A DNA stretch of 6,980 nucleotides from NCBI GenBank assembly GCA_030833145.1, contig JAURHT010000098.1, forward strand, positions 1 through 6,980. Reading direction: 5' to 3'. The stretch is from Aquirufa sp. Lineage in GTDB: Bacteria > Bacteroidota > Bacteroidia > Cytophagales > Spirosomataceae. Positions 1 through 6,936 of the stretch are shown here, piece after piece. Both the position numbers and the translations under genes were made by a program. Each line of letters starts with the position of its first letter. The stretch's first letter is position 1. The notes beneath the pieces are model-generated. The model searched no databases, was not told where the DNA came from, and saw nothing but the letters and a program-made list of their open reading frames with translations.

Positions 1-5
1 ACTCC

Positions 6-893
6 CTAGGAATCAGCTAATTCCATGGAAGACACAAGTGCCTCCGCATGAATCTTACGAACAAGGCCTTGCAATACTTTGCCCGGTCCACATTCGATAA
101 ATTCTGTCGCACCTGCGGCTACCATCGCTTCAACTGACTGAGTCCAACGAACGGCGCCTGTTAACTGAGCAATTAAGTTCGCTTTGATTTCAGCTGGATC
201 TTGTGATGGTTTAGCATTCACGTTTTGGAAGATAGGGCAAATAGGGCGAACGATTTCCGTTGCTTCGATGGCCGCGGCTAATTCCACCCGTGCAGGTTCC
301 ATAAAGGGTGAGTGGAAGGCTCCACCTACTGGCAAGGGCAATACGCGCTTCGCTCCTGCTTCTTTCAATTGCACACCTACTGCTTCGATTCCTTCTACTG
401 ATCCAGAGATCACGACTTGGCCAGGGCAGTTAAAGTTCGCTGCTACGACGGATGGACCGTAAGCATTGCAAATTTCTTCAATGGTAGCATCGGGCAAACC
501 TAAAACAGCAGCCATCGTGCTTGGCTCGATTTCGCAAGCCTTTTGCATAGCCAAAGCACGTTGATAGACTAATTTTAATCCATCTTGCCAGCTCAAACCA
601 CCTGCAGATACCAGAGCAGAAAACTCACCCAAAGAGTGACCTGCCACCATCGAGGGAGCGAAGTCTTTCCCTAATTTGGGAATTAAAATAGAATGCAAAT
701 AGATCGCAGGCTGCGTCACTTTCGTTTGCTTTAATTCCTCGTCCGTCCCCTCGAACATCACAGAGGATAAAGAAAAGCCTAAGATGGCATCTGCCTCATC
801 GATGATCTGTTTTGCCAAAGGAAAATTCGTGTAAAGATCCTTTGCCATTCCTGGAAACTGAGAACCTTGACCTGGGAAAATATATGCTTTCAT
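6..893 (-). CDS. fabD: Malonyl-CoA:ACP transacylase (FabD)
   Basis: Moves the malonyl group from malonyl-CoA to the phosphopantetheine arm of acyl carrier protein in the cytoplasm, supplying the extender unit for type II fatty acid synthesis. The 295-residue protein is complete and has the usual family length. It opens with the oxyanion-hole motif GQGSQ (residues 8-12). The nucleophile elbow GHSLGE (85-90) places the catalytic serine at S87. The conserved arginine that binds the malonyl carboxylate is R112 (motif YQRA), and the catalytic histidine is H194 in AFHSPFM. QPA (61-63) and the C-terminal ECGPGKVLQGL block (267-277) are also typical. The ATG at 893-891 starts directly before the conserved first strand (KAYIFPGQG), so the start is secure. 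There is no Shine-Dalgarno sequence. A 46-base gap separates it from the DCC-family gene upstream, and a promoter-like element lies there. The stop codon is at 8-6, so the gene is intact at the window edge. Confidence 0.97.
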   Translation of the reverse strand: MKAYIFPGQGSQFPGMAKDLYTNFPLAKQIIDEADAILGFSLSSVMFEGTDEELKQTKVTQPAIYLHSILIPKLGKDFAPSMVAGHSLGEFSALVSAGGLSWQDGLKLVYQRALAMQKACEIEPSTMAAVLGLPDATIEEICNAYGPSVVAANFNCPGQVVISGSVEGIEAVGVQLKEAGAKRVLPLPVGGAFHSPFMEPARVELAAAIEATEIVRPICPIFQNVNAKPSQDPAEIKANLIAQLTGAVRWTQSVEAMVAAGATEFIECGPGKVLQGLVRKIHAEALVSSMELADS

Positions 894-920
894 AAAGAGT
901 TTTTGATATTTTAATTTTTA

Positions 921-952
921 CAAAGATAGGCCAAAAGCCCTAAATGGCACAA
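921..952 (-). promoter_or_regulatory. Putative Bacteroidota-type promoter of fabD
   Basis: On the minus strand TATCTTTG (928-921) matches the Bacteroidota -7 consensus TAnnTTTG exactly. A TTG lies 21 bases upstream (952-950), in the place of the -33 element. Transcription would begin near 914-917, giving a leader of about 20-25 bases before the fabD ATG. The -33 triplet lies inside the last codons of the DCC-family gene, so fabD could be expressed independently of the genes upstream. The match is by eye and has not been tested experimentally. Confidence 0.5.
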
Positions 953-1275
953 TCGTCCACCGATTTACCCCAAAATAATCGATTCTTCGCCACCCAATCA
1001 TAGCCTATATCCAGCAGACGGGATGGTAATAAAAACACGATACGCAGGGGTTGAAAATACCAATGCGCATGGACTAAAATGCGCGCTATGGCGTCCGACT
1101 TCACATAGACCTCCTTCCCTACCACCCATTTAATGCTATCAATGTCAGGAAGCGTAAATTCCGTAAATGATGTCTCAGGAATGATGGGCAATTGGCCTTT
1201 TACCATCTGCTTCAGCAGCTTCGAACAGAAGCGACAAAAGCGACAACCGCCATCGATTAAAACAATTCCGTCCAT
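940..1275 (-). CDS. DCC-family (DUF393, YuxK-like) thiol-disulfide oxidoreductase-like protein
   Basis: A 111-residue protein of the DCC family (DUF393), small predicted thioredoxin-like proteins whose substrates are mostly unknown. The family signature D-G-x-C-x-x-C sits near the N-terminus after a short hydrophobic strand (VLIDGGCRFC: D8, C11, C14 counted from the ATG). A third cysteine, C17, extends it to CxxCxxC. The C-terminal block YDWVAKNRLFWGK followed by a near-terminal cysteine (DDCAI) is also typical of the family. There is no signal peptide, so a cytoplasmic location is likely. I chose the ATG at 1275-1273: it leaves one base after the stop of the upstream surface-protein gene and puts the motif at the usual distance. 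An in-frame TTG at 1287-1285 would add four residues (MFAN) and overlap the upstream gene. The arrangement suggests co-transcription and perhaps translational coupling with the surface protein. Redox activity is inferred from the family only. Confidence 0.85.
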   Translation of the reverse strand: MDGIVLIDGGCRFCRFCSKLLKQMVKGQLPIIPETSFTEFTLPDIDSIKWVVGKEVYVKSDAIARILVHAHWYFQPLRIVFLLPSRLLDIGYDWVAKNRLFWGKSVDDCAI

Positions 1276-1276
1276 G

Positions 1277-4090
1277 TTAGCGAACAAGTTCTACCCAGCC
1301 TTTAAGACTCTTGTTTTGTGCCGATTTATCAAACAGATCAAAGACCACATCGCAAGTGTAGAAATAAGAGGAGGCTGACATTTGAACTCCATTGGCATCC
1401 GTTCCATTCCAACCAAAACCAGCCAAAGGACCAGCATATTGATAAATCAGCTGACCATTGCGATCCACGATTTTACAGGTCACTGAACTAACAAAGCGCG
1501 GACAGCGCATCGGCTTAAAGGAATCATTCAGGCCATCTCCGTTTGGACTAAATAAGTTAGGCAAGTCAAATGACGCACAGTTCTCTACGCAAATCTTGTT
1601 ACTAGGCGTACTCTCTTTACCTAAGGCACTCACAGCAGTCACGTAATAACAACCGCGGTAAGAGTTTTGGAGTATATGCGAGAAGTTCAACGTAGAAGAA
1701 GTGGCTAATAAGGTATGAGCAGACGAAGGGTCTTTGGCATAATAAATCTTATAACTCACAATATCAGGATCGCAAATACCTGACACTGTAGACGTCCACG
1801 TAAGTTGATTCGTAAAGCTACTGAATGAACAATCTGCCTTCGTATCTAAAGACGCGCAATCCACTGTATACAACTGCAGCGCTGGAGGACAAGGGAAAAT
1901 GTCTGTCTGTGGAATACCACAAATGATTTGCGATTTATTAATCAATTCCATCGCTGGCAATCCTGGCCCATACGAACCCAAGGTCTCCACGTAATAGCAA
2001 TACGATGAATCCGTCTTCATCGCCACAGAAAACGTCCCATCTGCGGCATACGTATCCGCCCCAGCATCCACATATTTGAAAGTAGCAGCCGTCGTCACAG
2101 GCACATCGGCAATACGATTAAAAATACCTGATCCACGAGGCGTCTCGCGGTAAACGCGGTGCACCTTGTTTTCATTTGACCAAGGTACGGTAGCCGACCA
2201 TGCTAACTTCACAGAGGCAATCGCCACTTGCGTACTTAAACGCACATTAGAAGCCGGTGTAGGCGACTCTAACAAAGTTCGCACACCATTCAACGTATAA
2301 TAGAAATCCGTGCGGTAACGGTAAGTCAACGCGGAGGTATTTAATCCGGTATCCGTATAGGTCGTATCATTTACTGCTGTGCGAATAGTAGCCGAAATAG
2401 GTGAACCAATGGCTCCATAAGTCCCAGTTCCGATAGCCCGCATCAATTGATACGTATAAGGCCCAGGGTATTGCAACGTATCTAATTTCACCGGACGCGT
2501 CCAGCGCACCAAGTTCTCCCCTGCCGTGGTACTCGTTTTAAGCACAGATACATTCGTCATAATAGGCGAAGCGCTGGCAATCAAATAACAAGCCGAATTT
2601 GACATCGGACTGAAATCGTCTACGCCTTTCGAATTCGTAAAGGCAACCACTAGCACATAAGAGTAATTCGTATTTTTTACGATTGCATTATCCGTGTAAG
2701 CTGTTGCCGTAATGGGTAAGCGAGCTAGTTCCGTGTAGCCAGCTGCCGTCATTCCCGTAGCACAATTCGCATTGACGATGGCATCACAAGCGCCGAGTTT
2801 CCGATACAAAATCAATTTTGCATTAGGTAACGTACACGTATAGGTAGACCATTTCAGCGCGATAGAAGTGCCCACACCAGCTGTAGCCGTCAGATTTTTA
2901 ACAGCAGGAGCCACAATCCGAATCTTCCAAATCTTACTATCCACTAAATTACTGGCTCCCGCATTCGTCACTGGAGGAAAATCTTCTGCCTTAAAGAACA
3001 CATCATACTCCTCTTTTCGAATATGCACACAATCTGTCTGCCAATTAAACGTGCCTACAGCTGTCAAAGCTGTTTGACGCGCGGCGGCTGTAAAAGTAGC
3101 ATTAGGTGGTTTTACCGCATAAGTTGTATCGATGGCGTAGACATTTCCTGTACTCGTAATAGTAATTGGATCCACTCGTCCCGTTTTAGAAACTTGGTCA
3201 ATGGCTGTAATGGTTTGATTAATCCGAGTTCCAGCTTGAATACAAACATCTGCAGGTACACTTAACAAGGGACCTCTGTTGTCTAAATCCTTCACTTCAA
3301 TCTGCATATCCCGAACGGTCTCCGAAATCTTGACGCCGTTTCTCCACTCTTCAATAATAAATGCGCAGTTGTATAAACCCACTTCTTGAGGTGATTTCCA
3401 GATTAAATCCCCTGTTTTGGCATTAATCGTAAACGAAGAGGGAGTAGCAGAAACCTCATTAGGCTGCTTAAAATTAGGGGCTAATAAACCTCTTCCTGCT
3501 GGATCGCAGGTTAATTCCGCCCCAGTTCTAGATACAGATAGGCGGTAGGCCAAAGAATCACCTTCCGCATCTACCGCATTCGAATTATGAATAAAGGGCT
3601 GTCCCACCACGGCAGTCAAATCCACGGCAGGATTCAGTAACACAGGCGTGGAATTTAATCCCAATCCTGCATTAATCGAAAAGATAGTTTCTACATAAAA
3701 GGCCACATCCACCGAACGTGTAATATTCAATACGCCATCATTTCGATTAGGAACAGCCACTGATACTTTATAAAACAAGGAAGCAGCTGGATAGGTATAT
3801 TGGATTTTGTATACGTTTTTCATCGTCCCATTCCCCAGATTAATGGGATAACCCGCAGAACGACGAGCTGATAAAATAGAAGAACCATCCCCAAAACAGA
3901 AATTCACCGTATTCTGCTCCACATTCGCCCGGTTATTTTCCGTGTAGGTGGTTAGGGTAAATTCGAAAGTCAATGTTTTATCCGACATCCGTTTTACCGT
4001 GATCTCCCCTCCCTTTAAATGGGTCGCTTGAGCCGCAAAACTAAGCGCGCACAGAAACAAGAAATAAAGGCTAATTCTTTTCAAGAGCAT
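1277..4090 (-). CDS. Secreted multidomain surface protein with T9SS type B (gliding-motility) C-terminal sorting domain
   Basis: A 937-residue protein predicted to be exported by Sec and then by the type IX secretion system to the cell surface or medium. A signal peptide covers residues 1-22 (basic MLLKR, hydrophobic core, AQA cleavage site), leaving a mature start THLKGGEI, which resembles the ATHxxGGEI opening common in Bacteroidota surface proteins. Residues 23-135 form a beta-rich N-terminal domain. Residues 145-268 look cadherin/Ig-like, with DAEGDSLAY at 174-182. Residues 275-395 form another beta domain. About four fibronectin type III-like units follow (roughly 396-505, 508-617, 619-727, 736-838); the last two share a CYYV strand and a later cysteine. 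Residues 842-937 are the type B sorting domain, with NLFSPNGDGLNDSF at 845-858 and the end KGWVELVR. The predicted mature chain has 21 cysteines, many for an exported protein. No catalytic domain is recognisable, so a role in adhesion or surface structure is inference. The ATG precedes a good signal peptide and no Shine-Dalgarno sequence is seen. Confidence 0.9.
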   Translation of the reverse strand: MLLKRISLYFLFLCALSFAAQATHLKGGEITVKRMSDKTLTFEFTLTTYTENNRANVEQNTVNFCFGDGSSILSARRSAGYPINLGNGTMKNVYKIQYTYPAASLFYKVSVAVPNRNDGVLNITRSVDVAFYVETIFSINAGLGLNSTPVLLNPAVDLTAVVGQPFIHNSNAVDAEGDSLAYRLSVSRTGAELTCDPAGRGLLAPNFKQPNEVSATPSSFTINAKTGDLIWKSPQEVGLYNCAFIIEEWRNGVKISETVRDMQIEVKDLDNRGPLLSVPADVCIQAGTRINQTITAIDQVSKTGRVDPITITSTGNVYAIDTTYAVKPPNATFTAAARQTALTAVGTFNWQTDCVHIRKEEYDVFFKAEDFPPVTNAGASNLVDSKIWKIRIVAPAVKNLTATAGVGTSIALKWSTYTCTLPNAKLILYRKLGACDAIVNANCATGMTAAGYTELARLPITATAYTDNAIVKNTNYSYVLVVAFTNSKGVDDFSPMSNSACYLIASASPIMTNVSVLKTSTTAGENLVRWTRPVKLDTLQYPGPYTYQLMRAIGTGTYGAIGSPISATIRTAVNDTTYTDTGLNTSALTYRYRTDFYYTLNGVRTLLESPTPASNVRLSTQVAIASVKLAWSATVPWSNENKVHRVYRETPRGSGIFNRIADVPVTTAATFKYVDAGADTYAADGTFSVAMKTDSSYCYYVETLGSYGPGLPAMELINKSQIICGIPQTDIFPCPPALQLYTVDCASLDTKADCSFSSFTNQLTWTSTVSGICDPDIVSYKIYYAKDPSSAHTLLATSSTLNFSHILQNSYRGCYYVTAVSALGKESTPSNKICVENCASFDLPNLFSPNGDGLNDSFKPMRCPRFVSSVTCKIVDRNGQLIYQYAGPLAGFGWNGTDANGVQMSASSYFYTCDVVFDLFDKSAQNKSLKGWVELVR

Positions 4091-4109
4091 AAAACATTTT
4101 TGATTAGCT

Positions 4110-4140
4110 GTAAGTTAAGAAGGCAATTCCTTTTTTCAAA
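4110..4140 (-). promoter_or_regulatory. Weak putative promoter of the surface-protein gene
   Basis: On the minus strand TTTG (4140-4137) is followed after 19 bases by TAACTTAC (4117-4110), which matches the TA and central TT of the Bacteroidota -7 consensus TAnnTTTG but not its last two bases. Spacing and position suit a promoter, with a very short leader of about 13-16 bases before the ATG at 4090. The imperfect -7 box makes this a tentative call. It stands back to back with the sdh promoter, the two -33 elements being 25 bases apart. Confidence 0.3.
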
Positions 4141-4165
4141 AAAAATGGATTTTTTACGTTTTAAA

Positions 4166-4197
4166 TTTGATAGAGCGGCAATTCGATTGTAGTTTTG
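4166..4197 (+). promoter_or_regulatory. Putative Bacteroidota-type promoter of the sdhCAB operon
   Basis: TTTG at 4166-4169 and TAGTTTTG at 4190-4197 are separated by 20 bases and match the Bacteroidota primary-sigma promoter pattern (TTTG/TTG, about 20 bases, TAnnTTTG) fully. Transcription should start near 4201-4204, giving an AT-rich leader of nearly 60 bases before the sdhC ATG. It is the best promoter match in the window, in keeping with a strongly expressed respiratory operon. Confidence 0.6.
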
Positions 4198-4212
4198 GTA
4201 GCTAAAAAAAAT

Positions 4213-4224
4213 CGAACCTGTTCG
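4213..4224 (+). promoter_or_regulatory. Short dyad in the sdhC leader, possible operator or hairpin
   Basis: CGAAC-CT-GTTCG is a perfect 5-base inverted repeat about 10-20 bases downstream of the predicted transcription start. It is flanked by an A-run (4204-4211) and a T-rich run (4225-4240). The first arm also pairs with an upstream copy: TTCGATT (4182-4188) is the exact reverse complement of AATCGAA (4210-4216), and the two enclose the -7 element. It could be a repressor site or a small RNA hairpin at the 5' end of the message. The stem is too short to be called a terminator with any assurance. Confidence 0.3.
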
Positions 4225-4260
4225 TTTATTTTTATTTCCTTTTAACAAATACATTTATTT

Positions 4261-4926
4261 ATGGCTTGGTTAGCAAAATCACTTAATTCATCTCTCGGGA
4301 AAAAGCTCCTGATGGCCATTACAGGCCTCTTTTTAATTAGCTTCCTGTTAGTTCACTGCAGTTTGAACGCCCTAATCTTCCTAAATGATGGCGGAGCGGC
4401 CTTTAATGAAGGTGCAGAGTTTATGGGAACGAATCCGGTTATCCGCACGATGGAGATTGTGTTGTTCGCTGGCTTATTATTACACATTTATGACGGTCTT
4501 CGTCTTTGGTTAGAAAACAAATCAAAACGCCCAGTCGCTTACGCGAAGGTGGATGGCGCTGCGAACAGCAAGTGGTATTCTCGTTCCATGGGTCTTTTAG
4601 GAACTTTATTATTGTTGTTCTTAATCCTTCACTTAAAGCATTTTTGGTACTTCTCTCGTTTAACAGAGGGCTTAGAGGACCATACGTTATATGCAGAGAT
4701 GCAAGCGGTATTCATGAATCCAGTGGTAGTGGTGGTGTACGTTTTAGGATGTATTTCGTTAGGCTATCACTTGTTACACGGTTTCTCGAGTGCATTCCAG
4801 TCGATCGGTTGGAATCACCCTAAATATACGCCTACGATCAAAACGATCGGAGCGATCTTCTCTATCGTTATCCCAGCTGCTTTTGCTGCGATGCCGATTG
4901 CCTTTTATTTCCATTTGATTCAATAA
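4261..4926 (+). CDS. sdhC: Succinate dehydrogenase cytochrome b subunit (b558 family, SdhC)
   Basis: Membrane anchor of complex II. It holds heme b and passes electrons from the SdhAB head to menaquinone in the inner membrane. The 221-residue protein has five hydrophobic segments, at about 16-38, 62-84, 108-130, 152-174 and 194-218, as in the single-anchor cytochrome b558 type of Bacillus, Bacteroidota and Epsilonproteobacteria rather than the two-protein SdhC/SdhD anchor of E. coli. Histidines in the first four helices fit the axial ligands of two hemes: H32 (LLVHCS), H75 (LLLHIYDGLR), H124 or H127 (LHLKHFW), and H170 or H173 (YHLLHGFSSAFQSIGW). The N-terminal SSLGKKLLMAITG is the usual opening of this family, which supports the ATG. 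The leader upstream is AT-rich without a Shine-Dalgarno sequence. sdhA follows after 21 bases and there is no sdhD. Membrane topology and diheme content are inferred from the family. Confidence 0.96.
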   Translation: MAWLAKSLNSSLGKKLLMAITGLFLISFLLVHCSLNALIFLNDGGAAFNEGAEFMGTNPVIRTMEIVLFAGLLLHIYDGLRLWLENKSKRPVAYAKVDGAANSKWYSRSMGLLGTLLLLFLILHLKHFWYFSRLTEGLEDHTLYAEMQAVFMNPVVVVVYVLGCISLGYHLLHGFSSAFQSIGWNHPKYTPTIKTIGAIFSIVIPAAFAAMPIAFYFHLIQ

Positions 4927-4936
4927 TATTTCAGCG

Positions 4937-4943
4937 ATTCGAT
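4937..4943 (+). promoter_or_regulatory. ATTCGAT motif just before the sdhA start
   Basis: ATTCGAT ends four bases before the sdhA ATG, where a ribosome binding site would normally lie. The same seven bases stand before sdhB (6927-6933) and in the sdh promoter region (4181-4187). No purine-rich Shine-Dalgarno sequence is present. Whether the motif has any function in translation or regulation is unknown. Another copy inside fabD (92-98) shows that it can also occur by chance. Confidence 0.2.
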
Positions 4944-4947
4944 TGAT

Positions 4948-6927
4948 ATGACAAAATTAGATGCCAAAATTCCAGAAGGCGCGTTAGCCGACAAATGGAC
5001 AAAATATCGTTCCAGCGTTTCTCTAGTAAACCCTGCGAACAAACGTAGCTTAGAAATCATCGTCGTGGGTTCAGGCCTTGCAGGTGCTTCTGCCGCTGCA
5101 TCGTTAGCTGAATTAGGATATAAAGTAAAAGTATTCTGTTTCCAAGATTCTCCACGTCGTGCGCACTCCATCGCCGCACAAGGGGGTATCAACGCAGCGA
5201 AGAACTACCAAAACGACGGAGACTCCGTTTACCGTTTATTTTATGATACCATCAAAGGTGGTGATTACCGTGCGCGTGAAGCGAACGTTCACCGTCTTTC
5301 TGAAGTATCTGGAAGCATTATCGACCAATGCGTAGCGCAAGGAGTTCCTTTCGCTCGTGAGTACGGCGGATTGCTTTCTAACCGTTCATTCGGTGGAACG
5401 CAAGTACAACGTACTTTCTATGCGGCAGGTCAAACAGGTCAGCAATTATTATTAGGTGCTTATTCTGCTTTGCAACGCCAAGTGGGTATGGGTAACGTAA
5501 AAATGTATACTCGCCACGAAATGCTAGATGTCGTAACGATCGACGGAAAGGCACGTGGTATTATTGCTCGTGATTCTGTAACAGGAGCTTTAGAGCGTCA
5601 CTTCGGACACGCGGTTTTATTGTGTACGGGTGGTTACGGAAACGTATTCTACTTGTCTACTAACGCGATGGGATCGAACGTAACAGCAGCTTGGAAAGCG
5701 CACAAAAAAGGTGCTTTCTTCGCTAACCCTTGTTACACACAAATTCACCCGACGTGTATCCCGGTATCAGGTGATCACCAATCGAAATTAACCTTGATGT
5801 CTGAGTCCCTTCGTAATGACGGTCGTATTTGGGTTCCTAAGAAACAAAACGATAATCGCAAAGCGAACGAGATTCCAGAAGACGAAAGAGATTACTACTT
5901 AGAGCGTCGTTACCCTGCATTCGGTAACTTAGTACCACGTGATATTGCTTCTCGTGCAGCTAAGGAGCGTTGTGATGCAGGTTATGGTGTAGGTTCATCT
6001 AAAATGGCGGTTTACTTAGACTATGCTGCGGCAATCATCCGTTACGGAAAAGGAGAAGCGAATAAAAACAATATGCACAATCCATCAGACGAAGAGATTC
6101 AGGCGATGGGTAAGGCAGTCGTAAAAGAGAAATATGGTAACTTGTTTGACATGTACAAGCAAATTACGGGTGAAGATCCATACGAAGTGCCTATGCGTAT
6201 TTATCCAGCGGTTCACTATACGATGGGTGGACTTTGGGTAGATTACAACTTAATGACTACTGTTCCTGGTTTATACGCTTTAGGAGAGGCTAACTTCTCT
6301 GATCACGGCGCGAACCGTTTAGGAGCTTCAGCCTTGATGCAAGGTTTAGCCGATGGTTATTTCGTCATTCCTTACACGATCGGTGCTTACTTAGCAGCCG
6401 AAATTCGTACGCCATCGATGTCAACAGACTCAGAAGATTTCGTAGCAGCAGAGAAAGCGGTACGTGATCGTTTAGAGACGTTGATGAACATCAAAGGAAA
6501 CAAGCCAGTGGATTACTTCCACAAGCGTTTAGGTAAGATTATGTGGGATGAGTGTGGTATGGCTCGTAGCGCGGAAGGTTTAAAAGCTTCTATCAAGGAA
6601 ATTCAAGCCTTACAGAAAGAATTCTGGTCAGATGTGAAGATTCCAGGTGAGATTGATAACCTAAACCCTGAATTAGAGAAAGCGGGCCGTGTGGCTGACT
6701 TCCTTGAATTAGGCGAGTTAATGTGTATTGATGCCTTGGATCGCAACGAAAGTTGTGGAGGTCACTTCCGTACGGAATACCAAACGGAAGACGGAGAAGC
6801 CCTTCGAGATGACGAAAAGTATGCTTATGTAGCTGCTTGGGAGTACGAAAAACAATCGACATTCAAACTTCATAAAGAAGAATTGAAATACGAAAACATC
6901 AAAATTGCTCAAAGATCTTATAAATAA
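4948..6927 (+). CDS. sdhA: Succinate dehydrogenase flavoprotein subunit (SdhA)
   Basis: Catalytic subunit of complex II. It oxidises succinate to fumarate with covalently bound FAD on the cytoplasmic face of the inner membrane and hands electrons to SdhB. The 659-residue protein shows the N-terminal Rossmann motif [14 protein letters not shown] (37-50). The FAD-linking histidine is H73 in [11 protein letters not shown]. Active-site residues fit the family: H267 (QIHPTC), R331 (PRDIASRA), H423 (VHYTMGGLW) and R456 ([13 protein letters not shown]). The C-terminal helical and capping region runs from about 500 to 659. The length and the start [15 protein letters not shown] match the larger flavoproteins of the Bacillus/Bacteroidota menaquinone type, not the roughly 590-residue E. 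coli enzyme. Arginine is mostly CGT, a sign of high expression. The gene lies 21 bases after sdhC and 9 bases before sdhB. A fumarate reductase role cannot be excluded from sequence, as this type can run in both directions. Confidence 0.97.
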   Translation: MTKLDAKIPEGALADKWTKYRSSVSLVNPANKRSLEIIVVGSGLAGASAAASLAELGYKVKVFCFQDSPRRAHSIAAQGGINAAKNYQNDGDSVYRLFYDTIKGGDYRAREANVHRLSEVSGSIIDQCVAQGVPFAREYGGLLSNRSFGGTQVQRTFYAAGQTGQQLLLGAYSALQRQVGMGNVKMYTRHEMLDVVTIDGKARGIIARDSVTGALERHFGHAVLLCTGGYGNVFYLSTNAMGSNVTAAWKAHKKGAFFANPCYTQIHPTCIPVSGDHQSKLTLMSESLRNDGRIWVPKKQNDNRKANEIPEDERDYYLERRYPAFGNLVPRDIASRAAKERCDAGYGVGSSKMAVYLDYAAAIIRYGKGEANKNNMHNPSDEEIQAMGKAVVKEKYGNLFDMYKQITGEDPYEVPMRIYPAVHYTMGGLWVDYNLMTTVPGLYALGEANFSDHGANRLGASALMQGLADGYFVIPYTIGAYLAAEIRTPSMSTDSEDFVAAEKAVRDRLETLMNIKGNKPVDYFHKRLGKIMWDECGMARSAEGLKASIKEIQALQKEFWSDVKIPGEIDNLNPELEKAGRVADFLELGELMCIDALDRNESCGGHFRTEYQTEDGEALRDDEKYAYVAAWEYEKQSTFKLHKEELKYENIKIAQRSYK

Positions 6928-6933
6928 TTCGAT
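6927..6933 (+). promoter_or_regulatory. ATTCGAT motif just before the sdhB start
   Basis: ATTCGAT begins at the last base of the sdhA stop codon and ends three bases before the sdhB ATG, almost the same spacing as the copy before sdhA (four bases). The 9-base junction leaves no room for a classical Shine-Dalgarno site. Function is unknown; see the sdhA copy for the caveat about chance. Confidence 0.2.
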
Positions 6934-6936
6934 ACA

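Noticed and set aside
184..462. Plus-strand open frame opposite fabD
   Set aside because: It lies wholly antisense to a well-supported fabD and its translation resembles no protein family I recognise.
929..942. GGC-TTTTG-GCC hairpin after the DCC gene as a terminator
   Set aside because: The stem is only three G/C pairs and overlaps the stop codon and the fabD promoter; it is too weak to call.
1133..1378. Plus-strand open frame across the DCC/surface protein junction
   Set aside because: It is antisense to two supported genes, with no promoter-like element and no recognisable domain.
2868..3265. Two overlapping plus-strand open frames opposite the surface protein
   Set aside because: They are in mutually overlapping frames, antisense to a coherent 937-residue coding sequence, with no family resemblance.
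4049..4051. Cysteine in the signal peptide of the surface protein (C14) as a lipobox cysteine
   Set aside because: The residues before it (FLFL) lack the small residue required at the -1 position, the hydrophobic core continues past it, and a good AQA signal peptidase I site follows at 20-22.
4122..4160. A- and T-runs in the divergent region as a terminator or long hairpin
   Set aside because: Both neighbouring genes start here rather than end, and the runs pair only through A/T bases with mismatches; simple AT-rich promoter DNA explains them.
4506..4823. Plus-strand open frame inside sdhC
   Set aside because: It is an alternate frame of sdhC; the sdhC frame carries all conserved membrane segments and histidines.
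4920..5192. Minus-strand open frame opposite the start of sdhA
   Set aside because: It is antisense to the FAD-binding motif region of sdhA and has no conserved features of its own.
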